A stretch of DNA of 64,000 nt from NCBI GenBank assembly GCA_009996515.1, contig JAACZV010000015.1, positions 23,734-87,733 of the forward strand. Direction: 5' to 3'. Both the position numbers and the translations under genes were made by a program. Position 1 is the stretch's first letter; the number at the start of each line of letters is the position of its first letter. Under the pieces are notes generated by a model. It saw only the letters and a program-made list of their open reading frames with translations, had not been told where the DNA came from and ran no database searches. Shown here piece after piece: positions 15,964 through 23,696 of this stretch. The DNA is from Comamonadaceae bacterium (GTDB lineage: Bacteria > Pseudomonadota > Gammaproteobacteria > Burkholderiales > Burkholderiaceae_C).

Positions 15964-16737
15964 CTACTCGCTCGCGCGTTTTTTTCGTGGCCGGCTGCCC
16001 AGCGCGCGGTCGTAGAGCCAGTTGGGCAGCAGCCGCAGGATCTTGGCCAGCACGCCCATCTGCCAGGGAATGACGCGGTAGCTGACCTGGGCGCGGATGG
16101 CGCGCTGGGCCTGCTCGGCGAACTCGTCCGCCTGCATCAGAAAGGGCATGGAGTAGCGGTTGCCGCGCGTCAGCGGCGTGTCGATATAGCCCGGCAGCAG
16201 CGTCACGACGCGCACCCCGAACGGCCGGCATTCACCGCGCAGGCTTTCGCAGTAGGCGACGACGCCCGCCTTGCTCGCGCAGTAGGCGCCATGCCCCGGC
16301 AGGCCGCGGATGGCCGCGACGCTGGCCACGCCCACCAGCGTGCCGGAGCGGCGCTCCATCATCGCGGCGACGAAGGGGTGGAAGGTGGCGGCCAGGCCGA
16401 CGTTGTTGGTCGCGAAGGTGCGGCGCATCACGTCGAGGTCGTCGAACTGGGTCGTGTCCATGCCGACGCTGATGCCGGCGTTGGCGATGACGACGTCGGG
16501 CAGGCCCTGGGCCGCGATGCAGTCGCGGCCGATGCGGGCCATGGCGTCCAGGTCGGCCACGTCGGCGCCGTAGACCTGGAAGCGGGCCGCATCCAGCCCT
16601 TGCTCGGTGGCCCAACGCTGGACTTCGGCGGTGCGGCGGGCCACCAGCGCCAGCCGCGCGCCGTCGCGGTAGTAGCGCAGCGCCAGCGCCTGGCCGATGC
16701 CGCTGGAGGCGCCGGTGATGAAGACCAGTTCGCTCAT
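15964..16737 (-). CDS. SDR family oxidoreductase
   Basis: This 257-residue classical short-chain dehydrogenase/reductase has the nucleotide-binding motif TGASSGIGQALALRYY at the N-terminus, NAGIS in the middle, catalytic Ser in VASVAAIRG and the active-site YCASKAGV (YxxxK). The tail LAKILRLLPNWLYDRALGSRPRKKRA is hydrophobic then basic, suggesting membrane attachment. The substrate is unknown. Its ATG is inside the first of two 104-bp tandem repeats, and a duplicated copy of the start region lies 104 bp upstream. It sits where lptA would normally follow lptC. Confidence 0.88.
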   Translation of the reverse strand: MSELVFITGASSGIGQALALRYYRDGARLALVARRTAEVQRWATEQGLDAARFQVYGADVADLDAMARIGRDCIAAQGLPDVVIANAGISVGMDTTQFDDLDVMRRTFATNNVGLAATFHPFVAAMMERRSGTLVGVASVAAIRGLPGHGAYCASKAGVVAYCESLRGECRPFGVRVVTLLPGYIDTPLTRGNRYSMPFLMQADEFAEQAQRAIRAQVSYRVIPWQMGVLAKILRLLPNWLYDRALGSRPRKKRASE

Positions 16738-16938
16738 TGCAGCCCCTCGCCCCGCGGGTACGCGAGGCGATCCCCCGAGGGGATGGCGGGCCGGCTTGGG
16801 GCGGCCCGGCGCTCGGCCCTCATCGCTCGTCCCTCGCTCATTGCAGCCCCTCGCCCCGCGGGTACGCGAGGCGATCCCCCGAGGGGATGGCGGGCCGGCT
16901 TGGGGCGGCCCGGCGCTCGGCCCTCATCGCCCGTCCTT
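16731..16938. repeat. Two tandem 104-bp units of a palindromic repeat at the SDR/lptC junction
   Basis: Units at 16731-16834 and 16835-16938 are nearly identical. Each begins with CGCTCATTGCAGCCCC, contains a TCCCC/GGGGA hairpin and the block GCTTGGGGCGGCCCGGCG, and ends in CCCTCATCGC. The unit includes the first bases of the SDR gene (its start codon reads as CAT on the plus strand), so the duplication copied the SDR start region. The outer end of unit two supplies the last codons and stop of lptC. The shared core block is also in the element at 1766-1857. Paired hairpins could also attenuate transcription between lptC and the SDR gene. Confidence 0.85.
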
Positions 16939-17583
16939 AGACGCAATCTGGCCCTGGGCCCGGCCCGTGAAGCTGAGCTTGCCGCTCAGGTGCCGGTACT
17001 CGAAGTTCTGCGCATGCAGCGTCGAGCTGCCCTGGCGGATGGTGACGGGCAGGTGCGAGCGCAGGATCTCGCTGTTGGCCAGCGCCTGCAGGAACTCGCC
17101 GCGCACCTCCAGCTGGGCCGGTGCGTTCTCGCCCGAGCCCGGCGGCAGGCGGCGCAGGCGCACGTCGCCCATCAGCTGCATGTCGCTGCCGTCGCCGTTG
17201 CTGAGGGCGCGCCTGGCCTCGGCGATGGCCAGGCTGCCGTCCGGCGCAACGGCACGCACGCGGGCCTGGTCGATCTCGAGGGTGTCGGTGTCGGGGTAGT
17301 GGCGCAGCTCCGCGCCGGCGATCTGCACGTTCAGCCGGCCGTCGGCGCCGATGCGCTGGATCTCGAAGTTCTCCATGCGGTAGTCGGGCACGTGGCGCGG
17401 CGGCGCCAGCTCGCCCGGGGCGTCGGTCAGCGGCGTGTTCTTCACCAGCCACCAGGTGCCGCTGGCCAGCAAGGCCATCAGCAGCAGCGGCAGGTAGTTG
17501 GACAGCAGGCTCTGCACGCGCCACAGCCAGGGCCGGGGCTTGGCGGGGCGCGGCGTGGCCAGGGGCAGGGCCGCGGGCGTCAT
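16924..17583 (-). CDS. lptC: LPS export ABC transporter periplasmic protein LptC
   Basis: This 219-residue protein has one N-terminal membrane anchor (LLSNYLPLLLMALLASGTWWLV) followed by a periplasmic beta-jellyroll starting at PDYRMENFEIQRI, the LptC family pattern. LptC bridges the LptBFG transporter to LptA and receives lipopolysaccharide at the inner membrane. Its start overlaps the end of kdsC by 4 bp. The last codons and the TGA come from the repeat, so the natural C-terminus may have been altered slightly. lptA and lptB, usual next genes in Burkholderiales, are absent from this site. Confidence 0.88.
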   Translation of the reverse strand: MTPAALPLATPRPAKPRPWLWRVQSLLSNYLPLLLMALLASGTWWLVKNTPLTDAPGELAPPRHVPDYRMENFEIQRIGADGRLNVQIAGAELRHYPDTDTLEIDQARVRAVAPDGSLAIAEARRALSNGDGSDMQLMGDVRLRRLPPGSGENAPAQLEVRGEFLQALANSEILRSHLPVTIRQGSSTLHAQNFEYRHLSGKLSFTGRAQGQIASKDGR

Positions 17584-18158
17584 GGCGCGGCGCCGCCGTC
17601 CAGCGTGGCGTGGTGGGCGTTCAGCAGGCGCTCGTAATGGCCGCCGGCCATCAGCAGCAGGTCGCAGTACTCGCGCGCCGCGCCATGGCCGCCGGCCGCG
17701 CGGGTGACGTGGTGGGCGATGGCCAGCACCTCGGCATGGGCGCCGGGCGGCGCGCAGGCGAAGCCGGCGCGCGTCATGAGCGGCAGGTCGGGCCAGTCGT
17801 CGCCCATGACGGCGACCTCGCCCCAGCTTGCGCCCAGCCGGGCCAGCAGCGGCTCGGCGGCGGCCAGCTTGTCGCCGACGCCGTAGACGGCGTGGGCCAG
17901 GCCCAGGTCGGCGACGCGGCGGCGCACGGCCGGGCTGTCGCGGCCGGTGATGACCACCGGCGTGATGCCCGCCTGCTGCAGCGACTTCAGGCCATGGCCG
18001 TCCAGCGTGCTGAAGGCCTTGAAGGCCTCGCCGCTCTCGCCGATGTAGATGCGGCCGTCGGTGAGCACGCCGTCGACGTCGAAGATGGCGAGCTTGATGG
18101 CCAGGCCGCTGCCCTGCGCCTTGACCAGCAGCTCGGGCGGAAAACTCAGTGCCGCCAT
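17580..18158 (-). CDS. kdsC: 3-deoxy-D-manno-octulosonate 8-phosphate phosphatase KdsC
   Basis: This 192-residue HAD-superfamily phosphatase removes phosphate from Kdo-8-phosphate in lipopolysaccharide core synthesis. Motif I is IFDVDGVLTDGRIYI with the nucleophile Asp, motif II is VVITGRDS, and motif IV is VMGDDWPDLPLM. The small size without a cap domain fits the tetrameric C0-type KdsC family. It overlaps kdsD by one base and lptC by four, so the three genes are translationally coupled. Confidence 0.93.
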   Translation of the reverse strand: MAALSFPPELLVKAQGSGLAIKLAIFDVDGVLTDGRIYIGESGEAFKAFSTLDGHGLKSLQQAGITPVVITGRDSPAVRRRVADLGLAHAVYGVGDKLAAAEPLLARLGASWGEVAVMGDDWPDLPLMTRAGFACAPPGAHAEVLAIAHHVTRAAGGHGAAREYCDLLLMAGGHYERLLNAHHATLDGGAAP

Positions 18159-19144
18159 CAGATCACCTTGGCCCGCATCAGGTCGTTGATGCTGATGGCG
18201 CCCAGCAGGTGCTGCTGCGCATCGACGACCAGCACGACGGTGATGCGCGCGGCTTCCATCAGGTCGGCGGCGTCCACCGCCAGCGCGTCGGCGCCGACCG
18301 TGCGCGGCCGGGGGTGGGCCACCTCGATGGCGGTCAGCGCGCGCAGGTCGCGGCCCTGCTCGACGAGGCGGCGCAGGTCGCCGTCGGTGAAGATGCCCTG
18401 CACACGGTCCTGGTCGTCGACGATCACGGCCATGCCCAGCGCCTTGGCGCTCATCTCGCGCATCAGCTCGGTGAAGGGCGTGTCGGCGGCCACGCGCGGC
18501 AGCGCCTCGCCGCTGCGCATCAGGTCGCGCACATGGGTCAGCAGCTTGCGGCCCAGCGCCCCTCCGGGGTGGGAGCGGGCGAAGTCCTCGGCCTTGAAGC
18601 CGCGCGCGTCCAGCAGCGCCACGGCCAGCGCATCGCCCAGCGCCATCTGGGCCGTGGTGCTGGCGGTGGGGGCGAGCTGCAGCGGGCAGGCCTCCTCGGC
18701 GACGGCGCTGTCCAGCACGATGTCGGCATGGGCGGCCAGGCTGGACTCGGCCCGGCCGGTCATCGCGATGACCGGCACGCCCAGGCGCTTGAGCACCGGC
18801 AGGATGGCGTTGAGCTCGTCGCTTTCGCCGGAATTGGACAGGGCCAGCACGACGTCGCCGCCAGTGACCATGCCCAGGTCGCCATGGGCCGCCTCGGCGG
18901 GATGCACGAACAGCGCCGGCGTGCCGGTGGAGGCCAGCGTGGCGGCGATCTTGCGGCCCACATGGCCGCTCTTGCCCATGCCCATGACGGCAACACGGCC
19001 GCGGCAGGCCAGCACGGCCTGCACGGCGCTGACGAAGGCGTCGCCCAGGCGCGGTGCCAGCTCGGCGAGGGCGCGGGCCTCGACCTCAAGCGCCTGGCGG
19101 CCGATGAGGATGGCGCGCTCGGCGGCAAAGACGGGTGAACTCAT
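18158..19144 (-). CDS. kdsD: Arabinose-5-phosphate isomerase KdsD (KpsF/GutQ family)
   Basis: This 328-residue enzyme converts ribulose 5-phosphate to arabinose 5-phosphate, the first step to Kdo. It has an N-terminal sugar isomerase (SIS) domain with VMGMGKSGHVGRKIAATLAS and VLALSNSGESDEL, and two C-terminal CBS domains (LPRVAADTPFTELMREM and the final LLGAISINDLMRAKVI). It is the first gene of the kdsD-kdsC-lptC unit, and its promoter must lie in the 128-bp gap shared with the divergent PAP2 gene. Confidence 0.93.
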   Translation of the reverse strand: MSSPVFAAERAILIGRQALEVEARALAELAPRLGDAFVSAVQAVLACRGRVAVMGMGKSGHVGRKIAATLASTGTPALFVHPAEAAHGDLGMVTGGDVVLALSNSGESDELNAILPVLKRLGVPVIAMTGRAESSLAAHADIVLDSAVAEEACPLQLAPTASTTAQMALGDALAVALLDARGFKAEDFARSHPGGALGRKLLTHVRDLMRSGEALPRVAADTPFTELMREMSAKALGMAVIVDDQDRVQGIFTDGDLRRLVEQGRDLRALTAIEVAHPRPRTVGADALAVDAADLMEAARITVVLVVDAQQHLLGAISINDLMRAKVI

Positions 19145-19205
19145 GCGGCCAGTGTAGACAAAGGCCTGCGGGCATCGCCGGGCCCGAGCGCCGCCGCATC
19201 GGGGC

Positions 19206-19219
19206 GATTACGGGTAATC
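19206..19219. promoter_or_regulatory. Palindrome between divergent kdsD and PAP2 genes
   Basis: GATTAC, two bases, GTAATC is a perfect 6-2-6 inverted repeat, and its A/T content stands out in this GC-rich gap. It lies 61 bp upstream of kdsD and 53 bp upstream of the PAP2 start, a suitable place for an operator acting on both envelope genes. The cognate factor is unknown. Confidence 0.3.
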
Positions 19220-19272
19220 ACGGGCCAGCCAGTTGCAAGCATTCGGGCCGCCAGCTCCCGACAATCCCGACC

Positions 19273-19980
19273 ATGCAGACCCACCTGCCCTCCGTCCCCT
19301 TGCGCGCCTCCCGCCTGCCTGCCGGCCTGTGGGGCCTGCTGCTGGCGCTGGGCGCCCTGCTGGCCTGGGATGCCAGCGGCCTGGACCTCTGGGCCATGCA
19401 CCATGTCGGCGACGCGACCGGCTTTGCCTGGCGTGAGCACTGGCTGACGACGCAGCTGGTCCACCAGGGCGGCCGCCTGCTGTCCTGGGCCGCGATCGCC
19501 TTCATCCTGCTCGCAAATCTGCGGCCCCGGCAGCTGCTGCCCGAGCTGACCCGCAGCGAGCGTCTGGGCTGGCTGCTGACCACGCTGCTGTGCCTGGCCG
19601 TGGTGTCGCTGATCAAGCGCGCCAGCCTGACCAGCTGCCCCTGGGACCTGGCCGAGTTCGGCGGCACGGCCCACTACATCTCGCACTGGGCCTTCGGCCT
19701 GCGCGACGGTGGCGGCGGGCGCTGCTTCCCGTCCGGCCATGCCAGCGCGGCCTTCGCCTTCCTGGGCGGCGCCTGGGTGCTGGCCCGCGCCTATCCGCGC
19801 CTGGCCCAGGCCTGGCTGGCCGGCGTCATCGTCCTGGGCGTGGTCTTCGGCACCGGCCAGATGCTGCGCGGCGCCCACTATCCCAGCCACACCATGTGGA
19901 CGGCCTGGATCTGCTGGGCGATCACGTTCGCCGTGGTCCAGATCCAGCCCCGGATACGGAGTCGACGCGCCGTCGCCTGA
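19273..19980 (+). CDS. PAP2 family membrane phosphatase
   Basis: This 235-residue integral membrane protein has the lipid phosphatase signatures KRASLTSCPWDL (degenerate first motif), CFPSGHAS (second motif with catalytic His) and RGAHYPSHTMW (third motif). Several membrane segments surround them. Homologues dephosphorylate undecaprenyl pyrophosphate, phosphatidylglycerol phosphate or lipid A. Divergence from the Kdo operon hints at lipid A or lipid-carrier work, but that is positional inference. ATG 19273 is chosen because upstream codons would extend into the intergenic palindrome. Confidence 0.88.
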   Translation: MQTHLPSVPLRASRLPAGLWGLLLALGALLAWDASGLDLWAMHHVGDATGFAWREHWLTTQLVHQGGRLLSWAAIAFILLANLRPRQLLPELTRSERLGWLLTTLLCLAVVSLIKRASLTSCPWDLAEFGGTAHYISHWAFGLRDGGGGRCFPSGHASAAFAFLGGAWVLARAYPRLAQAWLAGVIVLGVVFGTGQMLRGAHYPSHTMWTAWICWAITFAVVQIQPRIRSRRAVA

Positions 19981-20085
19981 GCGGCCGCGCGGGCCGGTGA
20001 CGGCCGCAAAGGGTTTCCACAGAGACGGGGGGCGGGCCGTCGGCCTAGACTGGCCCGGCACATCGCACCACGGACGGGAGACACC

Positions 20086-21864
20086 GTGCAGCGGACCGAC
20101 ATCTCCGACCCGGCCTATTTCCACAAGGTCGTCGATTGCCAGTGGGCCTGCCCGGCGCACACGCCGGTGCCCGAGTACATCCGCCTCATCGCGCAGGGGC
20201 GGCATGACGAGGCCTACTGGGTCAACTGGGTCAGCAATGTGTTTCCCGGCGTGCTGGGCCGCACCTGCGACCGGCCCTGCGAACCGGCCTGCCGGCGCGG
20301 CCGGGTGGAGGAGAAACAGGCCGCCAAGCCCGAGCCCGTCGCGATCTGCCGCCTGAAGCGCGTCGCCGCCGACCACAAGACCGACGAGTTCCGCGCGCTG
20401 CTGCCTCAGCCCGCGGCCCGCAACGGCAAGCGGGTGGCCTGCGTGGGCGCGGGGCCGGCCTCGCTGGCGGTGGCACGCGACCTGGCGCTGGAGGGCTATG
20501 CCGTCACCGTCTTCGACGGCGAGCAGCGGCCCGGCGGCTTCATCCGCACGCAGATCCCGCGCTTCCGGCTGCCCGAGCGCGTCATCGACGAGGAATGCGG
20601 CTACATCCTGGGCCTGGGCGTCGACTGGCGCGCCGGTCAGCGGGTGGGCTCGATGAAGGCGCTGCTGGCCCAGGGCTGGGACGCCGTCTTCGTCGGCTGC
20701 GGCGCACCGCGCGGGCGCGACCTGGCGCTGCCGGGGCGCCAGGAGGCGGCGGCGCACATCCACATCGGCATCGCCTGGCTGTCCAGCGTCAGCTTCGGCC
20801 ATGTGACGGCCGTGCAGCCGCGCGTCATCGTGCTGGGCGGCGGCAACACGGCCATGGACTGCTGCCGCTCGGCGCGGCGGCTGGGAGCCTCGTCGGTCAC
20901 GGTGGCCGTGCGCAGCGGCTATGCGCAGATGAAGGCCTCGCCCTGGGAGAAGGAGGACGCCGAGCACGAGGGCATTCCCATCCTGGACTTCCATGTGCCG
21001 CTGGCCTTCGAGCAGGTGGACGGCCGGCTGACCGGCATGCGCTTCCGCAAGGCGCAGACCGGCGAGGAGATCGTCATCCCCTGCGACGAGGTGCTGATCG
21101 CCGTGGGCCAGGAGAACGCCTTCCCGTGGATAGAGCGCGATGCGGGCATCGCTTTCGGCGAGAACGGCCTGCCGGTGCTGGACGCGCGCAGCTTCCAGTC
21201 CACGCTGCCGCATGTCTTCTTCGGTGGCGATGCGGCCTTCGGGCCCAAGAACATCATCACGGCCGTGGCCCACGGCCACGAGGCGGCCGTCTCCATCGAC
21301 CGGCTGCTGCATGGCGAGGATGTGCGCCAACGCCCGCCGCCGCATGTGAACCTGGTGTCCCAGAAGATGGGCATCCACGAGTGGAGCTACGACAACGCCA
21401 TCACGCTGGATGCGCGCAGCAAGGTGCCCTGGGCCGCGGCCGCAGAAGCGCTGGCCAGCATCAAGGTGGAGGTGGAGCTGGGCTTCGACGCCCGGACGGC
21501 GCTGAAGGAGGCGCAGCGCTGCCTGAACTGCGACGTGCAGACGGTGTTCGCGCCCAAGCTCTGCATCGAGTGCGACGCCTGCGTGGACATCTGCCCGATG
21601 GACTGCATCACCTTCACCGCGGACGGGCCCGACCTGCGCGAGCGGCTGAAGGCGCCGGCCCTCAACCTGATGCAGGACATCTACGTCGAAGACGGCCTGA
21701 AGACCGGTCGCGTGATGGCCAAGGACGAGGATGTCTGCCTGCACTGCGGCCTGTGCGCCGAGCGCTGCCCGACCGGGGCCTGGGACATGCAGAAGTTCCT
21801 GCTCGTCACCGCCAAGGCGGGTGCGGCGTGCCGGGACCGTGCCGCGCGCAAGGAGGCTGCATGA
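20086..21864 (+). CDS. GltD-like FAD/NAD(P) oxidoreductase with ferredoxin domains (KorC-like)
   Basis: This 592-residue electron-transfer subunit has an N-terminal GltD-type iron-sulfur domain (CQWACPAHTPVP, then RTCDRPCEPACRRG). A FAD-binding motif VACVGAGPASLAVARDLA follows, then an NAD(P)-binding motif VIVLGGGNTAMDCCRSARR. Two [4Fe-4S] motifs sit at the C-terminus: CIECDACVDICP and CLHCGLCAERCP. It would link NAD(P)H to the ferredoxin-type clusters used by the two downstream subunits. The start is GTG, with GGGAG upstream. The stop overlaps the next start as ATGA. A similar third subunit accompanies the 2-oxoglutarate:ferredoxin oxidoreductase of Thauera aromatica (KorABC). Confidence 0.88.
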   Translation: MQRTDISDPAYFHKVVDCQWACPAHTPVPEYIRLIAQGRHDEAYWVNWVSNVFPGVLGRTCDRPCEPACRRGRVEEKQAAKPEPVAICRLKRVAADHKTDEFRALLPQPAARNGKRVACVGAGPASLAVARDLALEGYAVTVFDGEQRPGGFIRTQIPRFRLPERVIDEECGYILGLGVDWRAGQRVGSMKALLAQGWDAVFVGCGAPRGRDLALPGRQEAAAHIHIGIAWLSSVSFGHVTAVQPRVIVLGGGNTAMDCCRSARRLGASSVTVAVRSGYAQMKASPWEKEDAEHEGIPILDFHVPLAFEQVDGRLTGMRFRKAQTGEEIVIPCDEVLIAVGQENAFPWIERDAGIAFGENGLPVLDARSFQSTLPHVFFGGDAAFGPKNIITAVAHGHEAAVSIDRLLHGEDVRQRPPPHVNLVSQKMGIHEWSYDNAITLDARSKVPWAAAAEALASIKVEVELGFDARTALKEAQRCLNCDVQTVFAPKLCIECDACVDICPMDCITFTADGPDLRERLKAPALNLMQDIYVEDGLKTGRVMAKDEDVCLHCGLCAERCPTGAWDMQKFLLVTAKAGAACRDRAARKEAA

Positions 21865-23696
21865 GTCGCATCGAAGCCGTCAACGACTTCGTCGTCAAGT
21901 TCGCCAACGTGAACGGCTCCGGCTCGGCCTCGGCCAACGAGTTGTTCGCCCGCGCCATCCTGCGCATGGGCGTGCCGGTCAGCCCGCGCAACATCTTCCC
22001 CAGCAACATCCAGGGCCTGCCGACCTGGTACGAGGTGCGTGTCTGCGAGGCCGGCTGGCTGGGCCGGCGCGGCGGCGTGGACCTGATGGTGGCGATGAAC
22101 CCGCAGACCTGGGACCAGGACGTCGCCGAGATCCAGCCCGGCGGCTACCTGTTCTACGACTCCACCAAGCCCATGCCGGCCAGCGCCTTCCGGCCCGACA
22201 TCCACGTCATCGGCATGCCGGCCACGGCCATCTGCAACGCCACCTACGACGTGCCGCGCGAGCGCACGCTGTTCAAGAACATCCTCGTGCTGGGGGCCCT
22301 GAGCGAGTTGATGGGCATTGACGCCGCCGTCATCGAGAAGCTGTTCGCCGAGCAGTACAGGGGCAAGGAGCGGCTGCTGGACTCCAACGTGCGCGCACTG
22401 CACGCGGGCCGCGAGTTCGCGCGCGACCATCTTTCCATCCAGCCCTTCGGCCTGAAGGTGAGGCGTGCCGACGCGGTGGGCGAGCGCATCTTCCTGGAGG
22501 GCAACGCAGCCACGGCGCTGGGCTGCGTCTACGGCGGCGCCACCGTCTGCGCCTGGTACCCGATCACGCCGTCGTCCTCCGTCGCCGAGGCCTTCGAGAA
22601 GTACTGCACCAAGTTCCGCACCGACCCCGGCACCGGCGAGAAGCGCTATGCCATCGTGCAGGCCGAGGACGAGATCGCCTCCATCGGCATCATCACCGGC
22701 GCGGGCTGGAACGGCGCGCGCGCGTTCACGGCCACGTCCGGCCCCGGCGTGTCGCTGATGACGGAGTTCCTGGGCCTGGCCTATTTCGCCGAGATCCCCT
22801 TCGTCGTCATCGACGTGCAGCGCGGCGGCCCCAGCACCGGCATGCCCACGCGCACCCAGCAGGCCGACCTGCTGAGCAGCGCCTATGCCTCGCACGGCGA
22901 CACCCAGCATGTGCTGCTGCTGCCCGAGGACCCGCGCGAATGCTTCGAGTTCGCCGCGACGGCCTTGGACCTGGCCGAGCGCCTGCAGACGCCGGTGTTC
23001 CTGATGAGCGACCTCGACATCGGCATGAACCAGCGCCTGTGTGCGCCGCTGGCCTGGGACGACGAGCACCGCTACGACCGCGGCAAGGTCATGACGGCCG
23101 AGCAGCTGGAGGCCGGCGCCGAGTTCGCCCGCTACAAGGACGTGGACGGCGACGGCATCCCCTGGCGCACCCTGCCCGGCACCCACCCGAGCCGTGGCGC
23201 CTACTTCACGCGCGGCACGACGCGCAACGAACAGGCCGTCTACTCGGAGCGCGGCGACGACTACGTGCGCAACGTCGAACGCCTGCGCGCCAAGTTCGCC
23301 ACCGCGGCGCTGCTGGCCCCGCAGCCGCTGCTGCGCGCCGCCGCGCAGAAGACCCGCGTCGCCGTCCTCTACTTCGGCTCCACCGCGCCGGCCATGGACG
23401 AGGCGCTGGCCGCGCTGGCCGAGGCCGGCATCCACATCGACGCGATGCGCTTGCGCGCCTACCCCTTCCCGCCCGGCGTCGCCGAGTTCATCGCCGCCCA
23501 CGACACGGTCTTCGTCGTCGAGCAGAACCGCGACGGCCAGATGCGCCGCCTGCTGGTCAACGAGCTGGAGGTGGCGCCGCGCCAGCTGACGCCGGTGCTG
23601 CACTACGACGGCACGCCCATCACGGCCCGCTTCATCACCGACGCGATCACGCGCCACGTCCATGCGCTGGCCACGGCGCCCAGGAGCGCCGCATGA
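21861..23696 (+). CDS. korA: 2-oxoacid:acceptor oxidoreductase, fused gamma-alpha subunit
   Basis: This 611-residue protein has an N-terminal gamma domain (residues about 1-190; ANVNGSGSASANELFARAIL) fused to the alpha domain, which begins near GNAATALGCVYGGATVCAWYPITPSSS. The block QRGGPSTGMPTRTQQADL is the family signature. This fold binds the 2-oxoacid and CoA with the beta subunit. Fused gamma-alpha chains are typical of 2-oxoglutarate and related oxidoreductases. AGGAGG precedes the ATG, and both ends overlap neighbouring genes as ATGA, so the operon is translationally coupled. The oxoacid cannot be determined from sequence, so the symbol is by analogy. Confidence 0.88.
   Translation: MSRIEAVNDFVVKFANVNGSGSASANELFARAILRMGVPVSPRNIFPSNIQGLPTWYEVRVCEAGWLGRRGGVDLMVAMNPQTWDQDVAEIQPGGYLFYDSTKPMPASAFRPDIHVIGMPATAICNATYDVPRERTLFKNILVLGALSELMGIDAAVIEKLFAEQYRGKERLLDSNVRALHAGREFARDHLSIQPFGLKVRRADAVGERIFLEGNAATALGCVYGGATVCAWYPITPSSSVAEAFEKYCTKFRTDPGTGEKRYAIVQAEDEIASIGIITGAGWNGARAFTATSGPGVSLMTEFLGLAYFAEIPFVVIDVQRGGPSTGMPTRTQQADLLSSAYASHGDTQHVLLLPEDPRECFEFAATALDLAERLQTPVFLMSDLDIGMNQRLCAPLAWDDEHRYDRGKVMTAEQLEAGAEFARYKDVDGDGIPWRTLPGTHPSRGAYFTRGTTRNEQAVYSERGDDYVRNVERLRAKFATAALLAPQPLLRAAAQKTRVAVLYFGSTAPAMDEALAALAEAGIHIDAMRLRAYPFPPGVAEFIAAHDTVFVVEQNRDGQMRRLLVNELEVAPRQLTPVLHYDGTPITARFITDAITRHVHALATAPRSAA

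Noticed and set aside
16734..16946. A 70-codon minus frame inside the tandem repeat
   Set aside because: It is composed of the repeat itself and out of frame with the SDR; it is more likely a by-product of the duplicated start region than a gene.
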